Source: Bacteroidales bacterium
GTDB taxonomy: Bacteria > Bacteroidota > Bacteroidia > Bacteroidales > DTU049
Direction of reading: 5' to 3'
NCBI GenBank assembly: GCA_016937255.1
Contig: JAFGWG010000102.1
Coordinates: 1-54,739 of the forward strand
Length of the DNA: 54,739 nucleotides
Shown: positions 1 to 9,936 of the stretch, piece by piece
Layout of the letters: each line of letters opens with the position of its first letter
Numbering within the stretch: the first letter of the stretch is position 1
Made by a program: the position numbers and the translations under genes
The notes under the pieces: model-generated
What the model was told of the DNA's origin: nothing
What the model saw: the letters and a program-made list of their open reading frames with translations, nothing else
The model's database searches: none

Positions 1-3000
1 ACATCATACTGCAATTGGTTTTCGCCACGCAGCAGATCTGCTTCTTCTTGTAGAACAGTTTTTCCATACATATCCTGAATATACACAATCGCACTTTCAT
101 CTAGCGCAACTGATAATTTTACATTCAGATTATCTGCAACAGGATTTGGAAGAATTACTATTTCAGAAAGTCCTTCAAAACTGATACAATCACTTTCAAT
201 CACATTAGAATAGGCATATTTCCCATTGAAATCGATCTGCTTGAGTCGATAATAATACAGTGAACCGACACCTTCCAAGTCTGTAAAACTGTAATCGACA
301 ATCTGATTGCTGTTTCCGGCTCCCTGAATTTTTGAAATCGTGATCCAATTTTTCAAATCTGTTGATCGTTCAACTTCAAAACCCATATTATTTTGTTCTG
401 ACGCTGTGCTCCAACTCAACAGAGTTCCATTTTCTGAGCACTCAGATGTAAATGAAACAAGCTCAACCGGGAGTGTCGAAGCATCGTAAAAATAAACAGT
501 ATAATCTTCCGCCTGGCCATAAGTTCCGGTACTGCATGGAGTAGCCGGCACGCCTCCAAAGCTAGACACCACCCTCATCCTCAACCCTTTATTCAAGACT
601 ACACCACTTGCCGGAGTAGTAAAAGACAAAGTTCTAAATCCGGCAGTATTAGAAGGAAAACTTACCACAGCTTCTGATGCTTCCAAATCTCCATCATCGT
701 CATAATCGATATAGACTCTTGCTCCCTCAGGATTGGCTGTTCCTGTGGTAACACTAATATTATACATAGTGTTCAGATCAAGATTGGTGAAATAAGAACA
801 AGAATAATCACTATACTGAGCATCATTATAGCTGGTTGAATTGCTAATATTTTCTAATCCAAAATACGAAACCCCGATTCCAAAACCATTTCCAGGGTTA
901 CTGGTTGCAAGAAATGTACAAGTTGTACAAGCGGTTGGAGAACTACTCTGCACCAAAATAAGATTGTTTTTAGTTATGCTCGCTGCACCTCCGTCAATAT
1001 CGAGTTTCACAGAATACAATCCATCGGCATTATACGTATGCGACGGGTTTTGTGTAGTATAATCGGTTGTGCTATTATCATCTATATCCCAGGCCCAATC
1101 GCCATTTGGATTAAGACTCGCATCTATAAACTGCACAGTTAAACTTCCAGTACATGAGTAAGTTTGATCTACGCCAAAATCTGCCACCTGAGATGTGGCA
1201 AAAATATCGGTTGTAAATAATCCCCTGCCATGAGTAGCTACTACTACTACATTATCTATTGGCCTAAGTTCGAGCATATCGCAACGCGTATTGGCTAATC
1301 CAATATTACTGGGACCATACGTTGGTGCATTTGAAGTTCCGGGTTGAAAATTATCAGTACTCCAAACCCCTAATTCAGTTGCGCATAATACATCGTTTCT
1401 GTCATTAGGATTATAAATCGCCCATCGAACAGGCATATCTGGCAGGTTGCCTTCTTTATCATACCAATTTGTTCCACCATCAGTAGTTTCCCAAACAGAT
1501 GCTACACCATAGTTTGAATACGTAACCAGCAACTGATTATCATTTGCACCCACGTCTATAGAACTCACCCAACCTGAAGCAGTAATAGGTATTGTGCCAT
1601 TGTCAATTCTTGTAAGCGTAGGGCTTCCGGTGCTTGCATTAGTCAACTTATATATCCTGCCATTTTCAACGCCAAGAAAAACTACATCATTATATGGACT
1701 CACTTTTAAGGTTGAAATCTGAGCAGAGCCTACCGATCCAATAGTTATTGTCATTGTTCCGTTTGTAGGTGAACCATCGATATTACTAATTCTCCTCAAC
1801 CTATTATCGCTATCAGCGGAATACAGAATTTTTCTTTGGCTATCATAATCTGATGGATTGATAAAGTGGCCTGTAGTATTTGATGTAATCTGGGGAAAAG
1901 TATTTCCCCCATCAAGAGAACGAAAAACAGTATTGTACACATACGAAGTAATCTGTATATCTGGATTCACCTGATCGATATGGCAAAAAGCGCCATCACC
2001 TCCGGTAACTTCTGTAGTACTATTCATTCCAGGTTGCGTAAATTGTTGTGATCCGTTATCTTGCGCACCACTAAGAAAATAATGACTATTCACTTCATTT
2101 TTGGTTGCACAAGCATAAAACTGAGTAACATTATATCCGGTATTTTTATTACTAAAACTTGGGTTTGCTGCCGAGTTTCCTGCATCTGAAGAATAATAGA
2201 TACCACCATCATTCCCAAAAACCAATTCATTACTGCTCCCTGGTCTAAACACAATAGCATGTTGATCGGCATGCACTTCAGGCTCTCCATAACCACCATA
2301 CCAATGCGATATTCCTGTCCATGTTGTACCACCATCTGTTGTACGATGCAAATCAATTCCCCCAACAATAACCAGATTTGGATTGGTTGGGTGAACTGCC
2401 AGAATAAGATCGTACCATGCTTGAGCTCTGGTAAAATCATCTCCAGAACCATCTATCATTTGAGGAGTCGTAATGTCTGCCCAAGAACTACCACCATTAG
2501 TGCTTTTCTTGAACCATTCCACATCATTATCACCGCTACCACCATGAGCAACGGCATAAATCACATTTGAATTAGAAGGAGCGCATGCAATTTCAATTCG
2601 TTGCTCATTTGCTGCAGGACTTGGAGTGATATCGACCCATGTACCCAAAGCACCGTCATTTGCATTGGTAGATTTGTATATTTTCCCTTGAGAAAAACAG
2701 CCAAAACTGGAATATAAATCACCGTTTGCAGCAATTTCAACATCTGCAGCTCTATCATATAATGTTCCGGCACCGGTATAAACACTTAGAACCTGAGCCC
2801 AGGTGTTACCACCATCGGTAGATCGCAAAATACCGCCCCTGTTTATAAAATAACCACGACAAGCCGCAATGATAGTACCATTAGGCTTAACTACAATTTT
2901 TTGAACATAATGAAAATTGCTTCCACTATTATATGCTCCGGGATCGGTTGCTGCAAGTTGTACCCACGTTGCGCCACCATCACTTGATTTCCAAATTCCA

Positions 3001-3731
3001 GCACCACGTTGTGCTCCACCATTATACCAACCTTCACCTGTTCCTACATAAAATTCCTGTGTATTGGCCGGGTTATATGCAATAGTACTAATAGAAATAT
3101 TACTCCACAAATCATTCACTTTAGTCCAAGTAGGAGAAGCCGCAGTAATATCATTGGTATACCATAAACCACCACCAACACCACCAGCCCAGACCTTTTT
3201 ATTTGTTACATCATTCGGATCAAACATTAATGCTCTTGAACGGCCACCCACGTTATTTGGACCTCGTTCCAACCAGCTCACACCAGAAATAGCCGCTTTA
3301 TTTTTATCTATCATTTCCTGCATTTGCTTTGCAGCAATAGCAAGTCTTTCATAAGGCACTTCCCCTAATGCAGGATCTACTGTTTTGAAGAAATCGAGCT
3401 GCATAGCCATATCAGGTCGGTCTGCTTTTGGCAGTTCCTTCCACTCCTCATCTGTTTTATGCTCAGTCTGAGAATATGGATGATTCGCCAAAAACATTTC
3501 CCATTTTTGTCTCTGATAGATATAATCTGGTAGAATTTCTTCAGAATTTTGGCTAGAGTTATCAAAATTTCGATCAAAATCAGAGCTTTCAATAAAAAAA
3601 ATAGAATGATTTGATACTGAAACAGCTGATATACGTTCTGAATTTTCACGTATATAAACGCTTAAAGTAAGACTGACACCTACAAGCATTAAAATACTAA
3701 ACAGCAAAATTCTTCGATTAAGCTTTTGCAT
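1..3731 (-). CDS. T9SS-sorted BNR/sortilin-like repeat protein with PKD and GEVED-like domains (3' end cut by window)
   Basis: The minus frame is open from the ATG at 3731 to the window edge, giving about 1243 residues without a stop. Residues 8-24 form a hydrophobic signal or anchor. Around residue 150 is WLERGPNNVGGR, which starts a beta-propeller region rich in S/T-x-DGG-x-TW motifs (BNR or sortilin/VPS10-like repeats). A PKD-like domain follows at about 847-925 (VQFIDAS, then PSHTYNADGLYSV). Next is a GEVED-like domain ending in GQAEDYTV, then a fibronectin-III-like segment at about 1087-1183 (LLSWSTASEQNNMGFEVERS). The start of a T9SS type A sorting domain is visible (VILPNPVADNLNVKL), and roughly 30 residues are missing beyond base 1. 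This is a large secreted or surface-attached protein. The ligand or substrate is not evident, and BNR repeats alone do not show sialidase activity. Confidence 0.9.
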   Translation of the reverse strand, partial: MQKLNRRILLFSILMLVGVSLTLSVYIRENSERISAVSVSNHSIFFIESSDFDRNFDNSSQNSEEILPDYIYQRQKWEMFLANHPYSQTEHKTDEEWKELPKADRPDMAMQLDFFKTVDPALGEVPYERLAIAAKQMQEMIDKNKAAISGVSWLERGPNNVGGRSRALMFDPNDVTNKKVWAGGVGGGLWYTNDITAASPTWTKVNDLWSNISISTIAYNPANTQEFYVGTGEGWYNGGAQRGAGIWKSSDGGATWVQLAATDPGAYNSGSNFHYVQKIVVKPNGTIIAACRGYFINRGGILRSTDGGNTWAQVLSVYTGAGTLYDRAADVEIAANGDLYSSFGCFSQGKIYKSTNANDGALGTWVDITPSPAANEQRIEIACAPSNSNVIYAVAHGGSGDNDVEWFKKSTNGGSSWADITTPQMIDGSGDDFTRAQAWYDLILAVHPTNPNLVIVGGIDLHRTTDGGTTWTGISHWYGGYGEPEVHADQHAIVFRPGSSNELVFGNDGGIYYSSDAGNSAANPSFSNKNTGYNVTQFYACATKNEVNSHYFLSGAQDNGSQQFTQPGMNSTTEVTGGDGAFCHIDQVNPDIQITSYVYNTVFRSLDGGNTFPQITSNTTGHFINPSDYDSQRKILYSADSDNRLRRISNIDGSPTNGTMTITIGSVGSAQISTLKVSPYNDVVFLGVENGRIYKLTNASTGSPTLTRIDNGTIPITASGWVSSIDVGANDNQLLVTYSNYGVASVWETTDGGTNWYDKEGNLPDMPVRWAIYNPNDRNDVLCATELGVWSTDNFQPGTSNAPTYGPSNIGLANTRCDMLELRPIDNVVVVATHGRGLFTTDIFATSQVADFGVDQTYSCTGSLTVQFIDASLNPNGDWAWDIDDNSTTDYTTQNPSHTYNADGLYSVKLDIDGGAASITKNNLILVQSSSPTACTTCTFLATSNPGNGFGIGVSYFGLENISNSTSYNDAQYSDYSCSYFTNLDLNTMYNISVTTGTANPEGARVYIDYDDDGDLEASEAVVSFPSNTAGFRTLSFTTPASGVVLNKGLRMRVVSSFGGVPATPCSTGTYGQAEDYTVYFYDASTLPVELVSFTSECSENGTLLSWSTASEQNNMGFEVERSTDLKNWITISKIQGAGNSNQIVDYSFTDLEGVGSLYYYRLKQIDFNGKYAYSNVIESDCISFEGLSEIVILPNPVADNLNVKLSVALDESAIVYIQDMYGKTVLQEEADLLRGENQLQYD

Positions 3732-3863
3732 AGCCCGACAACAATTAAATTACTTTAATCCACCATTCATGTAAAGAATTACTATACCACTCTTTACAAC
3801 CAACTAATATACAAAAACCAGTCTGCGAAAGCAAGTATTTCTGAATTGAGTTATGGCATTTTC

Positions 3864-3897
3864 AAAAAAAAGGCTGCCAATTTTTTTTTGACAGCCC
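3864..3897 (-). terminator. Rho-independent terminator after the S46 peptidase gene
   Basis: On the minus strand a GGCTG/CAGCC stem encloses an A/T-rich loop and is followed by a run of T (A run at 3864-3871 on the plus strand). It lies 24 bases beyond the stop codon of the peptidase gene. It separates that operon from the giant T9SS gene starting at 3731. Confidence 0.75.
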
Positions 3898-3920
3898 TTA
3901 GAAATTTCTAAATATTCAGC

Positions 3921-6101
3921 TTAACGAATATCAAGTTCATCGATAATGTTAGTTGCCTCCGCATATTTTTCAACTATGAAAAGAACATAGCGAATATCAG
4001 TACTGATAGTTCTAGTTTGTTCGGGAACATAACTTAAACTTGAAGCAGTAGCTTCCCAGTTAATATCGAAAACAATACCAACGAGCTCTCCTTTACCATT
4101 TAATATCGGAGCACCTGAGTTACCACCTGTCACATCACAGTCTGTAAGGAAACAAACAGGGATAGTGCCATTGGCATCTTTATACCTTCCAAAGTCCTTC
4201 TTTGCATATAAGTCTTTCAGTTTCTCAGGAACGATAAAATCAGGATTATTTGGATCTTCGCGTGAAATCAACTGATCGATAGTTGTATAATATGGTTTTT
4301 CAATACCATCTGTTGGGGTGTAATTTGTAACCTTGCCATAAGTGAGACGCATAGTACTGTTTGCATCTGGATAAAACTTACGTTTACCATTGTTCATTTC
4401 AAGAAGACCTGCCATGTATATACGCTCACCACTTTCGAGCACATCACTAACCTTATTGTATTTTTCGTTAATTTCGTCATACTTTGAATAACAAGACTGC
4501 ATTGCAATAAATGCAGGATCTTTCTCCATTACTTTTGCACTTGGGTCACGCAAAAACTCATAAATACTTTCCTTACTTCCAAATATTGATTTTTCAAAGA
4601 GGAAGTTTGCATAAAGTGAAAAATTTGATTTATACTTTTTCTGAACATCATCGAAGAAAGAAGGATAAAATTCACTGTCAAGATCATCAAACAATATTCT
4701 AAGCAAGCTCACAAAAAGCTTCTTATCAACTTCCATATTATAGCTATTGAAGTAATAATTTGATGAATAATATTTCAGTTTAGTGCTAAGGTCTGCTACT
4801 TTAGCCAGCCTAAGATCCTCAGGAATTTCATCTGTCTTTAGATAGAAGTATAAAGAATCGAATTTATTTGCAAAGCTAATTATTTCGGGACCTCTAAAAA
4901 TTGCTTCTCTATAGTAAACATAGGCTCTACGATATTTTGTCAGGTCCTGATAAGCACCATTAATAATATTGAAGGCTTCACCATATTTACTCTTACGATC
5001 AGCACTGGCATTTACCCATTTGGTAAAATCATCTTCCATGGCTTTTTTCTTATCATAAGCCTTAAGCCTTTTCAGAACCTCAGTTTGACCAATATAATAT
5101 TTCCAATAATTGGAAGAGCGATTGTATTTTGAACGATACATCAATTTAATAGAAGGATCGCTATCCATGGCTTCTTTCATTAGGCGAAGCTTGGAATCAC
5201 GAATTTTAACAATCGAGGGATTAATTTCATCGAGTGCTATCTGAATTCCCGTACTGGTCATGAAACGATCTGTTGTACCAGGATAACCCAGTACCATGGT
5301 GAAGTCACCTTCATTTACACCTTGTGTTGAAACAGGAATATGGTATTTAGGCACATAGGGAATATTTTTTCTTTTATCATAAGGAGCTGGCTTCCCATCA
5401 GGGCCCATATAAACTCTAAAGAAAGAGAAGTCTCCGGTATGACGAGGCCACAACCAGTTATCAGAATCAGCACCAAAATTACCAATAGCCATTGGTGGAG
5501 CACCTACAAGGCGAACATCGCGATAAACCTCGTAAACAAAAAGATAAAACTCATTACCTTTAAAGAAGCTTTTCACCTCTGCTTTATAGTGAGTTCCTTT
5601 AACTGCTTCTGCTTCGAGCTTGGCAGAAATTTCATCTACAGCTGCATTCCACTCTTCAGCAGTCATTTTATTGTTTACTTTCGCTAATATTTTTGAAGTA
5701 ACATCCTCAACACGAACCAAAAATGTAGCTGTAAGGTTCGGATTGTACAATTCCTGCTTCTTATCATAAGCCCAGAAACCATTTTGTATATAATCTGAAT
5801 TATACTTAATAGCATTTTCAGTAATATACTCCAAACCACAGTGATGATTGGTCATCATCAAACCTTCCTTAGACACCATATAAGCAGTACACATTCCATC
5901 ATTCATAGACACAATTGCATCTTTTAGACTGGAGTGATTAATGCTATAAATTTCATCTGCAGTAAGCTGCAGACCCATTTCTTTCATGTCGGTGTAATTT
6001 AGCCTATCAACTAAAAGCGGCAACCACATCCCCTCATCGGCTGACACCTTAAAAAATGTTGAAAACAACATGAGAACTGCAAAAAGAACTTTCTTTATCA
6101 T
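3921..6101 (-). CDS. S46 family serine dipeptidyl peptidase (DPP7/DPP11 type)
   Basis: The 726-residue product has the usual length for S46 dipeptidyl peptidases, which release dipeptides from oligopeptide N-termini, usually in the periplasm. A signal peptide covers about residues 1-21 (cleavage near VSA). The chymotrypsin-like triad can be placed at His87 (TNHHCG), Asp224 (PRHTGDF) and Ser662 (GGNSGAP). Downstream, FDINWEA carries Ile680 where I recall Gly in DPP7 and Arg in the acidic-residue-specific DPP11, so specificity is uncertain. The gene lies 28 bases downstream of the PorE-like OmpA gene on the same strand with no terminator between, so they probably share a transcript. A clear terminator follows. 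Peptide scavenging for amino-acid nutrition is the likely role. Confidence 0.93.
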   Translation of the reverse strand: MIKKVLFAVLMLFSTFFKVSADEGMWLPLLVDRLNYTDMKEMGLQLTADEIYSINHSSLKDAIVSMNDGMCTAYMVSKEGLMMTNHHCGLEYITENAIKYNSDYIQNGFWAYDKKQELYNPNLTATFLVRVEDVTSKILAKVNNKMTAEEWNAAVDEISAKLEAEAVKGTHYKAEVKSFFKGNEFYLFVYEVYRDVRLVGAPPMAIGNFGADSDNWLWPRHTGDFSFFRVYMGPDGKPAPYDKRKNIPYVPKYHIPVSTQGVNEGDFTMVLGYPGTTDRFMTSTGIQIALDEINPSIVKIRDSKLRLMKEAMDSDPSIKLMYRSKYNRSSNYWKYYIGQTEVLKRLKAYDKKKAMEDDFTKWVNASADRKSKYGEAFNIINGAYQDLTKYRRAYVYYREAIFRGPEIISFANKFDSLYFYLKTDEIPEDLRLAKVADLSTKLKYYSSNYYFNSYNMEVDKKLFVSLLRILFDDLDSEFYPSFFDDVQKKYKSNFSLYANFLFEKSIFGSKESIYEFLRDPSAKVMEKDPAFIAMQSCYSKYDEINEKYNKVSDVLESGERIYMAGLLEMNNGKRKFYPDANSTMRLTYGKVTNYTPTDGIEKPYYTTIDQLISREDPNNPDFIVPEKLKDLYAKKDFGRYKDANGTIPVCFLTDCDVTGGNSGAPILNGKGELVGIVFDINWEATASSLSYVPEQTRTISTDIRYVLFIVEKYAEATNIIDELDIR

Positions 6102-6129
6102 AACGTCATTTTTTATCTTTCAACTTCAA

Positions 6130-8136
6130 TTATTTGCTTAAAATCTTGAATTCGGTACGTCTGTTCATCTGACGTCCTTCTTCACTCGTATTGGTTGCAA
6201 TAGGTTCTGTTTCACCATATCCTTTGGCAACCAATCTATTCTTATCAATTCCACTCTTTATCAAAAACGATACCACAGATTGAGCACGTTCTTCAGAGAG
6301 CTTCATATTATACTCATCTGATCCAACATCATCGGTATGGCTCGAAATTTCAATTTTTAAAGAAGGAATATCACTCATTAATTTTACCAATCGGGTCAAT
6401 TCTTGAACAGACTCTGGTCTGAGAGTAGCACGGTCAAAATCGTAAAAAATATTGTTCAAGACAATTTTTTCTCCAACGCGTACATCTTCAATATTTGCTT
6501 TAGCTGTATCTCCGGCCAATAATAATGGATCGAGGAAAAGATCTAAAATAAGTAAATCTCTTTTTTCATTATCGTTTACCGATAGAGTGTATTCTCCCAT
6601 TTTGTAACCATCTGCTTTAGCTTTAATCACATAATCATGACCTAACAAAAGACTTGTTGCATAAGCACCATCATCTTCGTTAGATATCAAGCTTGCAATA
6701 TTGGTATTGGAGGTTTTTGAATAAATCTCCACATCCGCTTTTAATGCCCTAAATGAAGTGGCATCAGCAACACGTCCGCGAAGATTGATGGTTTTTTTCT
6801 TTGGCTTTACAATAGTAATGTAATATAAGTCCTGCGCACCAAATCCATAATTCTTGGATGAGGAATAAAACGCATGCTTTTCGTCAGGAGTAGGCATGTA
6901 AAAAACATCGTCTTCAGTTGTATTAATCGGATATCCAATATTTTCAGGTGAAGACCAAAACCCATCCACAGAAATGGTTGAAATAAAAATATCAAATCCA
7001 CCCATATTCTCATGTCCCTGAGAAGCAAAATAAAGAGTATATCCATCAGGAAGCATATAAGGCGCATCCTCATCAAATTGCGTGTTAATGGTTGACCCAA
7101 GATTTTCGGGTTCAGCCCATTCACCTTTAATTTTTTCACTCATATAAATATCACGACCACCGTATCCACCAGGACGGTCACTTACAAAATACATAGTGTT
7201 TTTATCTGGTGAAAGACAAGCGTGGGTTTCCCAGTTTTCTGTATTAATGGTATTGGGAAGCTTTTCAGGTTTTGACCAATCCTCTCCGTTCAACTCACTG
7301 GTATAAATATTTCCATCGCCCTTGTCGTCACGATATAGAAATAGAGTTTTGCCATCAGGAGAAATAGAAATAGTTGCTTCGTGCCCAACCGTATTGATTT
7401 TCCCTCCAACATGCTTGGCATCAGACCACTTACCATCTATTAAGCTCGTATAATACACATCCTCAAAATAAAGACCTTTATAATCCTTCTTGTTTCCCGT
7501 ACTTCCTTCTCGGCGAGAAGTAAAATACAAAGTTTTCATATCCATCGTTAAAACAGGAGAATATTCCGGATAAATGGTATTAATTTTATCTCCAAGATTC
7601 TCAATTCGAATACTCAATGGGTTATTAATGATTTTAATTGCTGTATAGGATTTTTCCTTCAGCATTTTCACGGAATCAGCAAATTCAGGATTATCAAATT
7701 CTGCATACTTCAAAAAACGATCATAGTTTTCAATGGCCTTTCCAAACTTATAATCAACATGATATGCCTGAGCCAAATAAAAATACAGGTCAACAGGTGC
7801 ATTCATTTCGAGTGCATCTCCCATATATTCCTGAACGACACTGCTGCTTGCCTTCTCAAGATAAGGAATTGCTCTGGGTTTATCGCTACTCATATTGGCA
7901 TAGCAATACCCAATTTTGAAACTTAAGTTTGGATTCCCAGGATAAATAGAATCCCACTTTTCGTATATCAGAACAGCCTGCTCAAAATTTTTGTCCAACA
8001 ATAATAGCTCAGCATTCTCATACTCATTCTTATAATCCTTATTCTTTTCCATCAAAGAATAAATATCTTCCGGTTGAGCATAAGAAGCTAATCCACAAAG
8101 TAATAAGCACAGGCTTAGCAAAAAATATTTACGCAT
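6130..8136 (-). CDS. PorE-like OmpA family protein with TPR, PD40 propeller and regulatory beta-sandwich
   Basis: The product has 668 residues. Domains in order: signal peptide (1-20, cleavage after SYA); TPR-like helices at about 30-170; a PD40/TolB-type propeller at about 180-440 with repeats such as LYFVSDRPGGYGGRDIY-like strands; a carboxypeptidase-regulatory-like beta-sandwich at about 450-535; and a C-terminal OmpA domain at about 550-668 (IFYDFDRATLRPES, HTDDVGSDEYN, GRQMNRRTEF). The Asp and Arg that bind diaminopimelate in peptidoglycan appear in SDEYNMKLSEERA. PorE of Porphyromonas gingivalis, a T9SS component bound to peptidoglycan, has this architecture. Bacteroidota carry several such paralogues, so identity with PorE is not proven. 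PorE is a lipoprotein, whereas no good lipobox is visible here. Confidence 0.88.
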   Translation of the reverse strand: MRKYFLLSLCLLLCGLASYAQPEDIYSLMEKNKDYKNEYENAELLLLDKNFEQAVLIYEKWDSIYPGNPNLSFKIGYCYANMSSDKPRAIPYLEKASSSVVQEYMGDALEMNAPVDLYFYLAQAYHVDYKFGKAIENYDRFLKYAEFDNPEFADSVKMLKEKSYTAIKIINNPLSIRIENLGDKINTIYPEYSPVLTMDMKTLYFTSRREGSTGNKKDYKGLYFEDVYYTSLIDGKWSDAKHVGGKINTVGHEATISISPDGKTLFLYRDDKGDGNIYTSELNGEDWSKPEKLPNTINTENWETHACLSPDKNTMYFVSDRPGGYGGRDIYMSEKIKGEWAEPENLGSTINTQFDEDAPYMLPDGYTLYFASQGHENMGGFDIFISTISVDGFWSSPENIGYPINTTEDDVFYMPTPDEKHAFYSSSKNYGFGAQDLYYITIVKPKKKTINLRGRVADATSFRALKADVEIYSKTSNTNIASLISNEDDGAYATSLLLGHDYVIKAKADGYKMGEYTLSVNDNEKRDLLILDLFLDPLLLAGDTAKANIEDVRVGEKIVLNNIFYDFDRATLRPESVQELTRLVKLMSDIPSLKIEISSHTDDVGSDEYNMKLSEERAQSVVSFLIKSGIDKNRLVAKGYGETEPIATNTSEEGRQMNRRTEFKILSK

Positions 8137-8164
8137 ACCCCAAGTTATTAATAATTTATTTCTG

Positions 8165-8172
8165 CAAAATTA
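8165..8172 (-). promoter_or_regulatory. Candidate -7 box (TAATTTTG) for the PorE-like/S46 operon
   Basis: The minus strand reads TAATTTTG, matching the Bacteroidota sigma-ABfr -7 consensus TAnnTTTG, 28 bases upstream of the ATG at 8136. The -33 element is weak (TTTA about 20 bases upstream). Confidence 0.5.
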
Positions 8173-8244
8173 ATAATTAATCCCATAATATCTAAAATTA
8201 AATAGACAATTTATGGCTAAATGACGAAATAATTTGCTTTTTCC

Positions 8245-8688
8245 TTATATTTCTCTTTTCTCTCTAAAAAAGTTTTTTAGTATCTCAGCGCAATCATCCT
8301 TTTCCACACCCGACGAAACTTTCGTCTTAGGATGCAGAATATCAGGAGAATATATTGAATACCCTGCCTTTTCATCTGAAGCTCCATACACAATACAACC
8401 CAGTCTTGCCCAACGAATTGCCCCAGCACACATAACACAAGGTTCTAATGTAACATATAAAGAAAAACCTTCAAAATACTTTGTTCCCATAGATGCTGCT
8501 GCAGATGTAATTAATAATATTTCAGCATGAGCCGTAACATCATTTAGAAGCTCCGTTTGATTATGAGCCCTCGCTACAATTTTATTGTCATGCACCAAAA
8601 CTGCTCCTACAGGCACTTCACCAGCAGCATAGGCTTTTTCAGCTTCCTTTAAAGCCTCTTTCATGAAATAGGCATCATCAAAAATCAT
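8245..8688 (-). CDS. tadA: tRNA adenosine(34) deaminase TadA
   Basis: The 147-residue protein is a zinc-dependent cytidine-deaminase-fold enzyme. TadA converts A34 to inosine in the anticodon wobble position of tRNA-Arg(ACG). The zinc and catalytic residues are visible: His54 and Glu56 in HAEI, and Cys84 and Cys87 in PCVMC. GEVPVGAVLV near residue 24 is a typical family motif. Length matches bacterial TadA (about 150). The start codon overlaps the stop of the upstream OmpA gene (ATGA at 8685-8688), which suggests translational coupling. A guanine deaminase is the main alternative for this fold, but the motifs and length favour TadA. Confidence 0.93.
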   Translation of the reverse strand: MIFDDAYFMKEALKEAEKAYAAGEVPVGAVLVHDNKIVARAHNQTELLNDVTAHAEILLITSAAASMGTKYFEGFSLYVTLEPCVMCAGAIRWARLGCIVYGASDEKAGYSIYSPDILHPKTKVSSGVEKDDCAEILKNFFREKREI

Positions 8689-9857
8689 TTATTCAGTATT
8701 TTTATTTCTACTCGACGATTCATCTGTCGTCCCTCGACTAGAAAATTATCGGCAATAGGCACAGAAGAACCAAACCCACAATATTTCATACGGGACAAAG
8801 ATATGCCTTTTGAGTAAAGATACTCCAATACAGATTTAGCACGGGCTTCGCTCAATGCCTGATTATATGAATCGGAACCCGTATTATCTGTATGCCCTCG
8901 AATTTCAATCTGCATTTTAGGGTATTGACACATCAGCTGATAAACACGATCCAATTCAGTAAATGAATGAGGAAGCAACGTAGATTTGTCGAATTCAAAA
9001 TATATATTCCGCAATATGATGGTTTCGCCAATATCAACGTCCTCCATAAAAGGATCAATCTCTTCCTTCGCAAACTCAATCTCAGGAAAAGAATCAAGCT
9101 GAGTATTGATTACATTACAATTACACTGTTCAAGCGAATCAATCTCATATAAGCTAAAATCATCGAACAAATAATATGCAAAAGAATGAATTTCCTTACT
9201 TGCATTTGAAACTATGGTTAAATAATGTGTATCAGAATAGTCCATAAATGCACCAATACTCAAATATCGCTCTTCTCCACTTGCCCTAAAAGCTCCTGAA
9301 TATAATTGCCATTGCTTTTGCTCCGACAATATAGTATCTAATGGCATTTGCATTTGTGGAGTAAATGAAAAATGCTCTGTGGCTTCTTCCCACGATGGTT
9401 TATTTGCGCTTAGATAAACAGATAACCCATTGGCGGCAATACCACTTTCCGATGATAAAACATAATAAAAATGAAAACAATAAAGCTTATTGCGCACTGG
9501 CGGTGCCAGCAAAGTGGTTTGCAAATGCTCATTATATGCCCTCGAAAACATATATCGATTGGTATCTGCTCTTAAAATCATTCCCACATAAGCGGCTCCT
9601 TCTTTTGGAGGCATAGTACCTGCAAAATTTTCCGGAACTCCAACCTGGCTATTTTGACTACACATATTAAAATAATCAGGAGTAGAGGAATTTACAATAA
9701 ACCATCCAGGAACTAACTCAGTTACACCAGAATGATACTGATTATGCATTTCAGGGCAGTTTTTATATATTTCAAAGCCACCATTGTAAATCAGGTTTTT
9801 TTGACCGACACCAATGAGTGAAACAATTAAAAATATTATAAAAAAACCTGTTCGCAT
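8685..9857 (-). CDS. OmpA family peptidoglycan-associated protein with N-terminal beta-sandwich-like domain
   Basis: From the ATG at 9857 the product has 390 residues and opens with a good signal peptide (MRTGFFIIFLIVSLIGVGQ). This start has AGAGG just upstream; earlier starts in frame (ATG at 9893, TTG at 9902) only add a polar leader and are less likely. The N-terminal half begins NLIYNGGFE and contains LVPGWFIV, a pattern of secreted galactose-binding-like domains in Bacteroidota. The C-terminal 120 residues are an OmpA domain (IYFEFDKSTLLPHS, RGHTDNTGSDSYN, GRQMNRRVEI). It probably links an outer-membrane or periplasmic module to peptidoglycan. It overlaps tadA by 4 bases. The OmpA domain resembles that of the PorE-like protein nearby, so the two may be related by duplication of this domain. 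Confidence 0.88.
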   Translation of the reverse strand: MRTGFFIIFLIVSLIGVGQKNLIYNGGFEIYKNCPEMHNQYHSGVTELVPGWFIVNSSTPDYFNMCSQNSQVGVPENFAGTMPPKEGAAYVGMILRADTNRYMFSRAYNEHLQTTLLAPPVRNKLYCFHFYYVLSSESGIAANGLSVYLSANKPSWEEATEHFSFTPQMQMPLDTILSEQKQWQLYSGAFRASGEERYLSIGAFMDYSDTHYLTIVSNASKEIHSFAYYLFDDFSLYEIDSLEQCNCNVINTQLDSFPEIEFAKEEIDPFMEDVDIGETIILRNIYFEFDKSTLLPHSFTELDRVYQLMCQYPKMQIEIRGHTDNTGSDSYNQALSEARAKSVLEYLYSKGISLSRMKYCGFGSSVPIADNFLVEGRQMNRRVEIKILNK

Positions 9858-9936
9858 CTTACCTCTTACATTTACCCTGTAAAAATAACCCATTTTAGTC
9901 AATGATTATTGCTATTTTCGCAAAAAGATTTAAAAA

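Noticed and set aside
2090-2785. Minus and plus ORFs inside the giant T9SS gene
   Set aside because: They are shadow frames; the main frame is open without interruption from 3731 to base 1.
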